From: Margaritispora aquatica
Lineage: Eukaryota > Ascomycota > Leotiomycetes > Helotiales > Discinellaceae
Length of the DNA: 64,000 bases
Reading direction: 5' to 3'
NCBI GenBank assembly: GCA_007644065.1
Contig: VJWN01000016.1
Coordinates: 419,207-483,206 of the forward strand
A program made the position numbers and the translations under genes. Positions 23,294 to 33,197 of the stretch are shown here, piece after piece; the first letter of the stretch is position 1, and each line of letters opens with the position of its first letter. Below the pieces are notes generated by a model, which saw nothing but the letters and a program-made list of their open reading frames with translations, ran no database searches and had not been told where the DNA came from.

Positions 23294-24339
23294 ATGTCAC
23301 TCTCCACAATAAATCTGCCGGACAATGTACCCACAGCTGGAGGGGACGAGTTTGGAGATCTCTTTGACTACGATGTCGACGATTCAAATGATCCATTTAG
23401 TGAAAACTATCAGGCACCTGGGGCCAGAGAGAAGGCAGCGCAAGCTGAGAAGGAAAAGAACGAAGCTGCTCTAGGCATTGACGATGAAATCGAAGTAACT
23501 CGAAAACCAAGAGCGCCGAGAGTCAAGCTGGACGAAGACAGGTAGAAAACCAGCATTGTCCTGACGCATGACCTGAGCTCATTGAACCTGTAGATTACTC
23601 TCGAAGAATGGTATCACAAAATTGAGATCAAGGGCGAAACACCATCTAAAATTCAAGGGAAAAGGCCATGAAGTAGGGAGCGCACACGAATGTTCTGTTT
23701 ATATGCTGACACTTCCAGTACTCTGACACAGCCAAACTACTATCATTTTATCAAATATGGCTAGACGATCTTTTTCCAAAGGCAAAATTCTTAGACGCTC
23801 TGGCAATGGTTGAGAAGATGGGTCATAAGAAGAGAATGCAAATGATGCGAATGGAGTGGATAAACGAGGGGAAGCCACATTCAAATACTAGCGATGATCC
23901 GCTCTTTGAAGAACCTTCATTGCCGACCAGAGAGAACAATGAACGAGAAAAGACTGCCTCGAGGATTGCGCCTATATTTGAAAAGCGGGCGAGCGAGAGG
24001 CCCAATACTCCGACAGCAAATCGAGACGACGAGGTTGATATGGACGATTTATATGACGCTACTCCAAAGGCGTCCAGACCGAAGCCGACAGACATCACAG
24101 ATAACCCTTCTCTATTCGGAGGAGGAAGCTTGTTTGGACAGAGCAAAAATACTGCAGAGGAAGAGCCGCCGGAGGACGAGCTTGATGCTCTACTTGCAGA
24201 GGAGGAAGAGATACTCCGAAGTACATCAGCCAATATGCAAGTCCCTACAACAGTCAAGAAAGCACCACCTCTGCAGGATAATATTGACGATGATGAAATG
24301 GCGGCAATGGCAGAAATGGACATGGACGGAATGTGGTAA
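23294..24339 (+). CDS. csm3: Swi3/Csm3 (TIPIN) replication fork protection subunit
   Basis: The gene has three exons: 23294-23541, 23594-23672 and 23719-24339, encoding 315 aa. This is the small partner of Tof1/Swi1 in the fork protection complex, which stabilises stalled forks and supports checkpoint signalling and cohesion. The N-terminus holds the family signature FGDLFDYDVDD and DPFSENY. The Swi3 domain begins with RKPRAPRVKLDEDRLLSK, continues with NGITKLRSRAKHHLKFKGKGHEYSD and ends with KLLSFYQIWLDDLFPKAKF and MEWINEG. The long acidic C-terminus (DDEVDMDDLYDAT; NPSLFGGGSLFG; a Glu/Asp-rich end) is as in other fungal members. An upstream in-frame ATG at 23225 would add 23 unrelated residues; 23294 gives the usual start. 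Confidence 0.92.
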
Positions 24340-24618
24340 TGAATTATGAAGGACTAAGGCGTTTGGTGAGGATTTGGGTCAATAAAATCTTGTTGAAGTT
24401 TATGTTTAGATATCCAGGGCTCAGTTAAGGAAATAGATAGTAAAAGGTGTACCTGAATTGTAGTTTTATGCAAATTAAAATTCCAGGTCTTGATGGAGGG
24501 GTAAATTCGACCCCAGATTTCGCCTATTTGATGACGCTTCTTATTTTGTTCGCATTCTTCGAAGCTTGTACTCCTGGTTAAGCCACCACCTAATTACTTG
24601 TGCAGAATAGCAGAGCTC

Positions 24619-27600
24619 ATGGCGGACGGATTGATAGATGCCTTGGAGAGGGTTCAGCTCTCATCCAGCTCTGCAGATGTCGCAGATGACTGGATTGATA
24701 CCATTCTCGACGATCAACAACCGCGCAAACGAGTTAAGCAAGATCAAGAGGCTCTAAAGCTGGAACTGGAACAGAAATACCTGACACCATCTTCTACTTT
24801 CTCGGCAGAATGGCTGAACAGGCTGCAACAGTATGCTCTAAAGTATTACATGTTTGAACCCCTACTGATGTTTTTGTGACTGTAGACGATGGGATGCCCC
24901 TCCAGATTACACGACCCTATTCAAAATCGCCCCAACTCAAACACGTACGATCACTCGATTTACTCGCGAAGGTCTAGAGGGAAGAGTCACAGGCTATAAG
25001 GAGGTTACGGTACCAGCGAATAGTGCGACGGCGAAGAACAGCACATCTTTTCTGCGCAAGCCAGCCAACAGAGCAGATTTCGTGCGGGGAGCTGCCGGAT
25101 TCTTCCCATTTGCGCCAGGTGGATTGGAGGGAGTTGAAGCTGCTGCGGCTCTCGAGGACCAAGTACTACGATCCGGGACTACTCTTCAAGATGGAAAGAG
25201 CAAATTGGAGCGGGTTATCAACTTTAGTGGAGAAGGTGGTTTGCTCGAGGTTGCGCCTGGTCTTACAAGAGGCTTGGATTTCTCAAAAAAGAAGAAGGAC
25301 GACGTGGAAGTAAAAGAAGCCGACGAAGTGGAGAATCTTTTAGAGGAGGAGCCAGACCAGGAGATCGGCCAGAGCAGTGGCAAACAAAATGGTTTGAATA
25401 GCGCAGGAGACTCCCACGAGGCATCAGATGATGATAGCGAAGATGACATAGACTCGTTATTACCAGTAGAGTTTCCTGCTCTGGAACCACATGGAACATT
25501 AGCTGCTTCAAGCTCGAAGAGAGGAGGGCGAGAATGGGCACATATGGTTGATATCAAAAGAGATATTACTAACTTTAGAGAATTGGTTCCGGACATGGCG
25601 AGAGAGTGGCCGTTCGAGCTGGACACATTCCAGAAAGAGGCAGTATATCATTTGGAGAACGGCGACTCGGTATTTGTGGCTGCTCATACATCTGCAGGAA
25701 AGACTGTAGTCGCTGAATACGCTATTGCGTTAGCTGCGAAGCATATGACCAAGGCGATTTACACATCACCCATTAAGGCCTTAAGTAATCAGAAATTCCG
25801 AGACTTTAGACAAATCTTCGATGAGGTTGGAATTCTCACAGGAGATGTGCAGATTGCCCCAGAAGCAAGTTGTCTCATCATGACGACTGAAATTCTTAGG
25901 AGCATGCTGTACAGGGGTGCCGACTTGATTAGAGATGTCGAGTTTGTGATTTTTGATGAGGTTCATTACGTCAATGATCTTGAAAGAGGTGTGGTTTGGG
26001 AAGAAGTCATTATCATGCTGCCTGAACATGTCACTCTGATTCTGTTGTCCGCAACAGTTCCAAATACTTACGAATTCGCATCATGGGTTGGTCGAACTAA
26101 GAGGAAGGACATATACGTTATTTCAACACCAAAGCGACCAGTGCCACTTGAGCACTACCTTTGGGCTGACAAAGGAGTATTCAAGATCGTAGATTCTGAA
26201 AAGCGATTCATCGAGAAAGGTTGGAAAGACGCCAATGATGTCCTGTCCGGTAGAGATAAAGTCAAGGCAGCTCCTACAAACGAGGTAGCTACTCGCGGGG
26301 GTGGGAATAGTCGTGGTGGTCGAGGCCAGCCCGCTCGAGGTGGCCAGAGAGGAGGCCAGCGTGGAGGAGCTCCACAACGGGGACGTGGTGGACCTCCACG
26401 CGCAAGCCATAATCCTGGCCATATGGGGCGTGGTGGAAGACTTGGTGGTAGAACAACAGCAGCCCAAGACAAGACTTTGTGGGTGCATCTTGTTCAATAT
26501 CTTAAGAAAGAGAACTTGCTTCCTGCTTGTATCTTCGTATTCTCAAAGAAGAGATGTGAGGAGAATGCTGAGGCTCTAAGTAACCAAGATTTCTGCACGG
26601 CTACAGAGAAGAGTGCTATTCACATGATTATCGAGAAATCTATTGCGAGACTAAAGCCAGAAGACAGGATTCTTCCTCAAATCGTTCGCTTGCGAGATAT
26701 GCTTGGAAGAGGTATTGCAGTCCATCATGGAGGTATGCTGCCGATTGTTAAGGAAGTTGTGGAAATGCTGTTTGCCCAAACCTTGGTCAAAGTTCTTTTC
26801 GCCACAGAAACTTTTGCCATGGGATTGAATTTGCCAACGAGAACTGTTGTGTTCTCTGGATATCGGAAGCACGATGGCCACTCCTTTAGAAACTTGTTAC
26901 CAGGAGAGTATACCCAGATGGCTGGAAGAGCTGGTCGTCGTGGTCTTGACACTGTTGGATCTGTCATTATTGTTGCTCCTGGAGGAGGAGAAGCGCCCCC
27001 GGTTACTGAGCTACGACAAATGATTCTTGGTGATCCTTCGAAACTTCGCTCTCAGTTCCGATTGACGTACAATATGATCCTTAACCTCCTTCGTGTTGAA
27101 GCCCTCAAGATTGAAGAGATGATCAAGCGAAGTTTTAGCGAACATGCTACACAACAATTACTTCCTGAGCACGAAAAAGCTGTCAAGGTCTCAGAAGCCG
27201 ATCTAGCCAAGGTTAAGCGGGAAGACTGTGATATCTGCGACAAGGACCTCGATTCTTGTCATCAGGCGGCTCAGAATTACAAACAGTTAACACTCGATTT
27301 ACATCTTGGTCTCCTTGCCACTCCAGTCGGTCGAAGAATGTTCGCGCCTAAAAGGCTCGTCGTTTACATGAGAGATGGTGTTCGAACACCTGGTATCCTC
27401 CTACGCGATGGAGCTACGAGTGGAAGTGCCCCAGTTCTTCACGTCTGTGAAATCAGAACCAAAAGAGACCAGAGAGATACAACAGACTTGCTGCCTTACT
27501 TGCCCAAGTATAGAAAGTTGTTCACCAAACTCCCACAATTCAAGAAACATATTCAAATCAAAGCGCTTCAGATCCCAGTATCCGACTTAGTTTGCGTCAC

Positions 27601-28562
27601 GAATACCGTGCTCAAGGGTGTTGTACCTGAAATATTTAATGGTGGTGAGCCTATGCAAGCTGCGAAAGACCAGTTGCATCACCTCTGTCAATCTTGGGAG
27701 GGCGATGAGTGGAATGAAATGGATTGGTCTCGCATAAAAGACCTGCAGCTGCGAGATATTCTGAGTAAAAGGCTGGAAGAATCCACAGTCTCTCAGAAAG
27801 CTGCTTGTCTGACTTGCCCCCAATTCATCAAACATGTAAGTTTGTCAAGAAGAATTTTCAAGCTATGCTAACGAAGTCTAGTTTGCTATGTGTCACGATC
27901 AATGGCTCATCAAAGAAAACATCTCTCAACTCAGACTTCTGATGTCAGATCAGAATCTACAACTCCTTCCGGATTACGAACAACGTATTCAAGTTCTGAA
28001 AGACCTCGACTTTATCGATGATGCTTCTCGAGTACAACTCAAAGGCAAGGTTGCTTGTGAAATACATTCTGCTGATGAATTGGTGTTAACAGAGCTGATC
28101 CTTGACAATGTTCTCGCTGCATATGAGCCTGCTGAGATAGTCGCTCTTTTGTCAGCATTCGTCTTTCAAGAAAAGACCGATACAGTGCCCAATCTCACAG
28201 GAAATCTGGAGCGGGGGATGAAGACGATCATTGAGATCTCCGAAAAGGTCAACGAGCGCCAGACTTTCCACCAAGTGATTCTATCTTCAGAAGACTCCAA
28301 CGACTTTGTTTCAAGACCGAGGTTTGGACTTATGGAAGTTGTGTATGAATGGGCTCGCGGAATGAGTTTCAAGAATATCACGGACTTGACGGATGTTCTT
28401 GAAGGTACGATTGTGAGAGTAATCACCAGACTTGATGAAACCTGTAGAGAGGTCAAGAACGCTGCGAGGCTCATTGGAGATCCGGAATTGTTTACGAAGA
28501 TGCAGACTTGTCAAGAGATGATTAAAAGAGATATCACTGCTGTAGCAAGTCTGTATATGTGA
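24619..28562 (+). CDS. ski2: Ski2-type DExH RNA helicase of the Ski complex
   Basis: The gene has three exons: 24619-24830, 24886-27835 and 27882-28562, encoding 1280 aa. It is the helicase of the Ski2-Ski3-Ski8 complex that feeds mRNA to the cytoplasmic exosome in 3'-5' decay, nonstop decay and antiviral defence. The N-terminal part contains NRLQQRWDAPPDYTTLFKI and the RGAAGFFPFAPGGLEG block of Ski2 proteins. Helicase motifs follow: Walker A AHTSAGKTVVAEYA (about 336), SPIKALSNQKFRDF, DEVH (about 428), LSATVPNTYEFASW, VLFATETFAMGLNLPTRTVV and QMAGRAGRRGLDTVG (about 747). Between the two RecA domains (about 540-592) lies an RGG-rich insert. An arch-like region and a C-terminal DSHCT domain (MEVVYEWARGMSF, RVITRLDETCREVKNAARLIG) complete it. 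The Ski2 N-terminus separates it from Mtr4. Confidence 0.95.
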
Positions 28563-28958
28563 GCTGATTGGGTTTGGCAGGTTAATGATGTTATGGGGTA
28601 TGATGCGTGATACACGGATTATGGTGCATAAAATAGGTAGAGCAAAAGCATTTTAGGCAGCGGCACAATGCGAAGATGTATGAATCTTGATTCGCAAGAT
28701 TCTCTTAACCCATATTTTGTCGTTGATATGCTGTGACAATTTGTATACATTGTTTTCACCATGGGTCCGATTTCGCTACCATCTCCTCACTCTCCTGCCC
28801 ATTCCAAGGCCCCACGATCTGACTAAGTCACTCCCTGCCCGCAGCTATCTTACATTTTGAGAACTAGAGTTTAGTCCATGCCCCACATGCACACAGCAAA
28901 CTCAGATCTGACTTGAACCCTAACACAATCTTTCGCCGGCTGACCAATCTTCTGCTTG
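28563..28958. other. Convergent 3' region
   Basis: This holds the 3' ends of ski2 and of the small leftward ORF. No gene or structured RNA is seen. Confidence 0.6.
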
Positions 28959-29258
28959 CTATATAGAAGAATCCGAGTCTTTCTCGTCGTCCTCCCCATA
29001 ATTGATGTCATACGCAGACCAATTTTCCACGAGGTCGTTTGTCCATGTGACCATGGACGACAAAACACTGTCGTCGACGCAATGTTTCTCGCAGCAATGA
29101 AGTTTGAAGATTGGGTCATCGTAGAATGTCTCGAAGCAGATGGGACAGAGCATTGAGGTGTGTTGGATACGGAGACGTAGCATGTTTGGTGATGTTGTTG
29201 TGATATGGCAGAGAGAACTGAGGGGAGTTTTTGGGCTGGTGTCTTTCAAATGTGGCAT
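28959..29258 (-). CDS. Small hypothetical protein with Cys/His-rich core (99 aa)
   Basis: The ORF from the ATG at 29258 encodes 99 aa; Met at 29183 is an alternative start. Its core has a C-x2-C pair (MLCPICFETF) and, 17 residues later, HCCEKHC, spacing that could bind one zinc ion in a partial RING or zinc-ribbon manner. The tail is acidic (GEDDEKDSDSSI). There is no signal peptide. Composition is unlike chance ORFs nearby, and the metal-binding pattern argues for a real product, but I know no named family for it. Confidence 0.5.
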   Translation of the reverse strand: MPHLKDTSPKTPLSSLCHITTTSPNMLRLRIQHTSMLCPICFETFYDDPIFKLHCCEKHCVDDSVLSSMVTWTNDLVENWSAYDINYGEDDEKDSDSSI

Positions 29259-31654
29259 AAGAATACGCCGTGAGTAGGTATGATAAATAGAAAGCATCGG
29301 TAGTGCAGATTACTTAGTAGATGGATTTGTTGTGGAGTGGAAAATCGCAAGTGATACGTGAATGATTTCGCAATTACAATCACGGGAAGAAGATGAATAA
29401 TCAGGAGGACAATAGTACCAATGACTGTGATTCTAGAATGCCGGAGGGTTATGCAATCATGGCGTAAACAAATCATCAATGTGAATCATAAGATCCCTTA
29501 TTGAAGCAAAAAGGGCGACCAATGTTGAAATCTCTCAGACCCACGATCGTTCGAAGAATCACCAAAATATATCGGTTCTTCAGCACTACAGAATTACTTC
29601 AGATAAACCTATCCAGAGAGTTTTCCTACGGGAATTCGGTCCTTGAGTTTTAATAATTTTGAAAGAGGGAGTTTGGGCCTTTGTTTTTTTTTTGGTGGGT
29701 AACTAGTTAGGGATTAAGCGAGTATGCACTTGGGAAACACTCCGATGAGATTGCGACGGCGAGGTGTCACCATAGTAGAAACCGTCCCTTTATATTTTTA
29801 TAGGCTATTAGTTCGAGTTGAGATAGTTATTGGGCTCCCACATTGCTTATTTCTTATAGAAGTCAAGCGATATTCATAAACACCCTACAGACTACTGGCA
29901 AAAGCTGAAGCAAATTCATTTATCGACTTTCTTTTCCAAGCCATATTCAGCTTACAATTGAGAATCATGATATAGGCCCTGATCGAATCCAAATTACAAG
30001 ATGAGTATTTGTAATCCACTTGCTCTTACCACCGAAAGAATACCCTCGGTTTCCAAAAAGTTGAAATCCAAGAGAAAGTGGTCAAGAGGTCAAGAGTTGA
30101 AGTCATCGAGCTGCTCCTGCGCTATACGCGGTTGTTGTTGCTTATTAGAGTAAAAATAATTTCATGATACTCTTTTAGCTCTGTCGTACGAAGTAGAGAA
30201 ATCTGACGGCATTTCCAAACTTTGATAGTGAACTTGATAGAAAGGTTTGAGTTTGAATTAAGCTTGGTTACTAGCGCCAACCTTGAAGAGAGTTTCGACG
30301 GCTGCCGGTGTAGCTGCAACGCCCCTCACTGGCGCATTTGAAAACTTAATCTCTAGCCCAATTAGGAAATGTGAGGCATCACGTTGTTGATGGGCTGTCA
30401 AAGTCAGTCAAGCTCATGTCGATCAATGTCAAATTCGTTCCCTGAGACGAGGACAGCATGATTAATTTTCTTGGCAGAGGTCTTGTTATTTTAACTGACG
30501 GCTGTATTTATTCTTCTCATTCGATGCAAAAGCATAATACAACGCAAGGTTGTTATTGCGGAGACCCGATCTAATACCTCCTTTCAACTAACGCGGCTGG
30601 CGCCAGATCGTGAACTTGAGATGAATTCTGACTCTTCATTTGAGCAAGTCCTGCAGGTCTGTCCAGAAAGTTGGCCGATCGGGATTAATACGAATGCAGG
30701 TCCTTAGCAAACCTTAACCTTAACCATGCAGGAAGGTTCATCTAAAGTAGTTTTATGCTAACTCCCGGTACCAATGAACTATAACCACCAACGCATAAGA
30801 TTTTCACATGATTTTTGAGGCACTTGGTGGTTGATACCAAGCTGTGTAGCAGGAACACAGAACATCGAGGCATGACTCGTTGTATTTCATACTAAGAGCG
30901 TTCTTGATTATTTTGCTTCTAAGTTTTGAATCTTCGTGGATTGGAATATGATTTCATGAGGTTCGGCTAGTTTGTTAAAATTGCTGAATATTCGAACGCC
31001 CTTTGCGATTTGGAGACTTCGAACTTTTGAAGCCATTTCCAAATCAATAGGAGTACCCTAACATATTACCTAGTTCTATAGCAATAGATGATGAATCTGT
31101 TACATTTTACACCAACTGCCTAACACAGTGCCTGAGTGTTGTCTTCTATTCTCCCCCATTGGGAATGAGATCGCGAAATGCTGCGCTTCTTTGTGTATCT
31201 TTACTCCTTTGTTGTCATCCAAGCATGGCAATCCTTGGAGATCATAAGGCCAAAAATTAAATCACCGGACAAGAGCTCTTGCGCACTATATCGGAGTCGA
31301 GTTTAAAGCTACCTATCTCTTCTAGATGAAAATTCAGCCTCGGCCATTTGCTTTGAAATGTGACTTTACTCGACAAGAGATATGAGGGAGATTAGGATAA
31401 TCAGAACAGGAAGACAACAATGGATTTTAGACTAGAGAATGGATATATAAGTCCACGAGTGTTCCCTCCAAATCTGATCTCACCATCCACAACCTCATCT
31501 TCAAGGTCAACCATCTCCCACTTCGCTCAACTTATCCAATCCACCCTTTCCAACCACCTCAAGAACAGCTCGACCATCAAAGTGCAGTAAGTAAACTCCT
31601 ATTTGATCACCATTAAAGCTAATTCCTGCTCAGCATTCTCTGATAAATAATTCT
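29259..31654. other. Intergenic region of 2.4 kb, no gene seen
   Basis: The region is rather AT-rich with short T and A runs. The frame at 30122-30319 (-) has no recognisable feature. Its right end is the promoter of the 8-Cys secreted protein. Confidence 0.5.
31444..31450 (+). promoter_or_regulatory. TATA box (TATATAA) of the 8-Cys secreted protein
   Basis: The motif lies 205 bases before the ATG. A probable leader intron (31587-31633, GTAAGT to CAG, 47 nt) makes the spliced leader shorter, so the distance is normal. Confidence 0.5.
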
Positions 31655-31984
31655 ATGCTCTCCAAGACCCTCACCTTGATCCTCGGCACCCTCTCTCTCT
31701 TCGCCGGCCTTACTCTTGCCCAGAACGGAGAGCGCAACTGCCTCTTAGGTGGTATCTCATGCGAGTACCCAAAAGGTAGTTCTACCTCTTGTCCCTATCA
31801 AACGCGCCATCTAACAAAAAAGGGACGCTGCACTAGAGCATGCTTGAACACTCAATTCGATTGCCCAGACGGACAGGCCGATAACCCATATAGGGGTGCC
31901 AGCTGCATCATCTTGGCTCAGGCCTTGGGACGCGTTTCCTGCGGTGAAAACGGCACGTGGAAGATATTGAAATTTCCAGCTTGA
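31655..31984 (+). CDS. Small secreted cysteine-rich protein (effector candidate)
   Basis: The single-exon ORF encodes 109 aa. The first 22 residues form a clear signal peptide (MLSKTLTLILGTLSLFAG, cleavage after LTLA). The mature part has eight cysteines (29, 36, 46, 59, 63, 70, 84, 96), an even number suited to four disulfides, and one possible N-glycosylation site (Asn99-Gly-Thr). No known domain is recognised. Small size, export and cysteine content are the usual marks of apoplastic effectors or antimicrobial-type proteins in plant-associated fungi, but that is inference. The gene stands alone in a gene-poor stretch with its own TATA box and a leader intron. Confidence 0.75.
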   Translation: MLSKTLTLILGTLSLFAGLTLAQNGERNCLLGGISCEYPKGSSTSCPYQTRHLTKKGRCTRACLNTQFDCPDGQADNPYRGASCIILAQALGRVSCGENGTWKILKFPA

Positions 31985-33197
31985 AGAGATATGGTGGTGG
32001 TTTTGAACCGGAGGTTAGAATATCGGTAGATTTTGAGAGATGTTTGTTGGTGGGTTGAAAAGCAAGAAGTGTCGGCACATTTAGAAATTCACACACTTCA
32101 CAAGAACTTGGCTGAATTTGGTTTATTGAGCGTGAAGTGAGCCTTTGATTCAATTAATGACTGGTAAATTATCTGACAACTGTACTGAGAGACATTACTG
32201 ACCAGCATTCTGCATATTCAATCAACTGCGAGCGGGATTGAATTTTCGAATTTCACGAAAATTCTCTAGCTTAACCATGCCTTTGGGCTCCACTTTGAGC
32301 ATTGCCTTCGCTTCATCCTCGGCCACAAAAAAAAGATTTTCTCCTTTAGTCATGCTTATTCGCCGCACAAAGATCAGCTTCCGTTGAACAACGGTACTTT
32401 AATACTGGCAAAATTCAGCAAAAAAGATCGTATAATAATCAAGGTATTCCTCAATTCGCAGAATGCGGCTTCTGTGGATCGAACACAGTGCCTCCAGATT
32501 TCAAGTTCTGAAGTTGACTTCAGTCTGGCGCTCTCCCAAGTGAGCTAAAGCCGCTTGGTTGTGTTTGTATTGCTTGTGAATCCGTACCCTAGATGGATAC
32601 ATGACTGCTTCAATTGGGTGTGGGGTGGGGAAAAACAATGATATCTCGAGGAGCAAAAAACATCAACAGCAAGTATTCCCTGGTGGTCACCCCAGCGTAC
32701 TGACCATAGACAAATATCCTGGATGAAATGAAATGGGCAAACCCAATCCACTTTCCCCATTTCTGGCTATATATGCTTGTATTGACAAAGAAGTACAGTA
32801 ACGATAATCTCCCAGACAGCATTCATGACAAGCGAGATTTTGATTCTCCACTCTCGGGTAGCGAGGGGAACGCGGGGAAAACAGACTTTACCCGGTACCT
32901 TGGACTCTCTTTTGCAAAGAAAAACATACAATAGAGACAGAAGCAGCGTCTTTATCCGCAAAAAGTTGAAGCTTCTAGGGTCCAGACTTAGGCTATGCAG
33001 AAGATTTTTGTTGTTCAAGGGGATTAAGAGGATCAAGATGCTGCAGATCTGAAGAAGATGAGGGGGTTAATATGATGGATGAAAGCTGCATGTCGGTGGA
33101 AAGGACGTCGGTAGATATTGTCCCTAATATCAATGGTTAGTATATGATCGTACAAATCTCTAGAAAATTCCACACTCGAAGTTCGAATCATTTGAAA
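31985..33197. other. Spacer containing one tRNA gene
   Basis: Apart from the tRNA-Phe gene at 32464-32554 (-), this holds the 3' end of the secreted-protein gene and the leader of the GH2 gene. No other gene is seen. Confidence 0.6.
32464..32554 (-). tRNA. tRNA-Phe (GAA) with 18-nt intron
   Basis: The minus strand folds as a full cloverleaf. The acceptor stem GCGGCTT pairs perfectly with AAGCCGC and the discriminator is A. The D arm is GCTC/GAGC, the anticodon stem CCAGA/TCTGG has loop CTGAAGA, and the T arm is CTGTG-TTCGATC-CACAG. The intron (32500-32517) sits one base 3' of the anticodon, the canonical place, and contains CTTCAG, complementary to the anticodon-loop CTGAAG as expected for the splicing endonuclease substrate. 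The mature length is 73 nt. Confidence 0.97.

Noticed and set aside
33144..33197. Upstream ATG of the GH2 gene
   Set aside because: It would bury the signal peptide behind 18 hydrophilic residues; Met at 33198 places it at the N-terminus.
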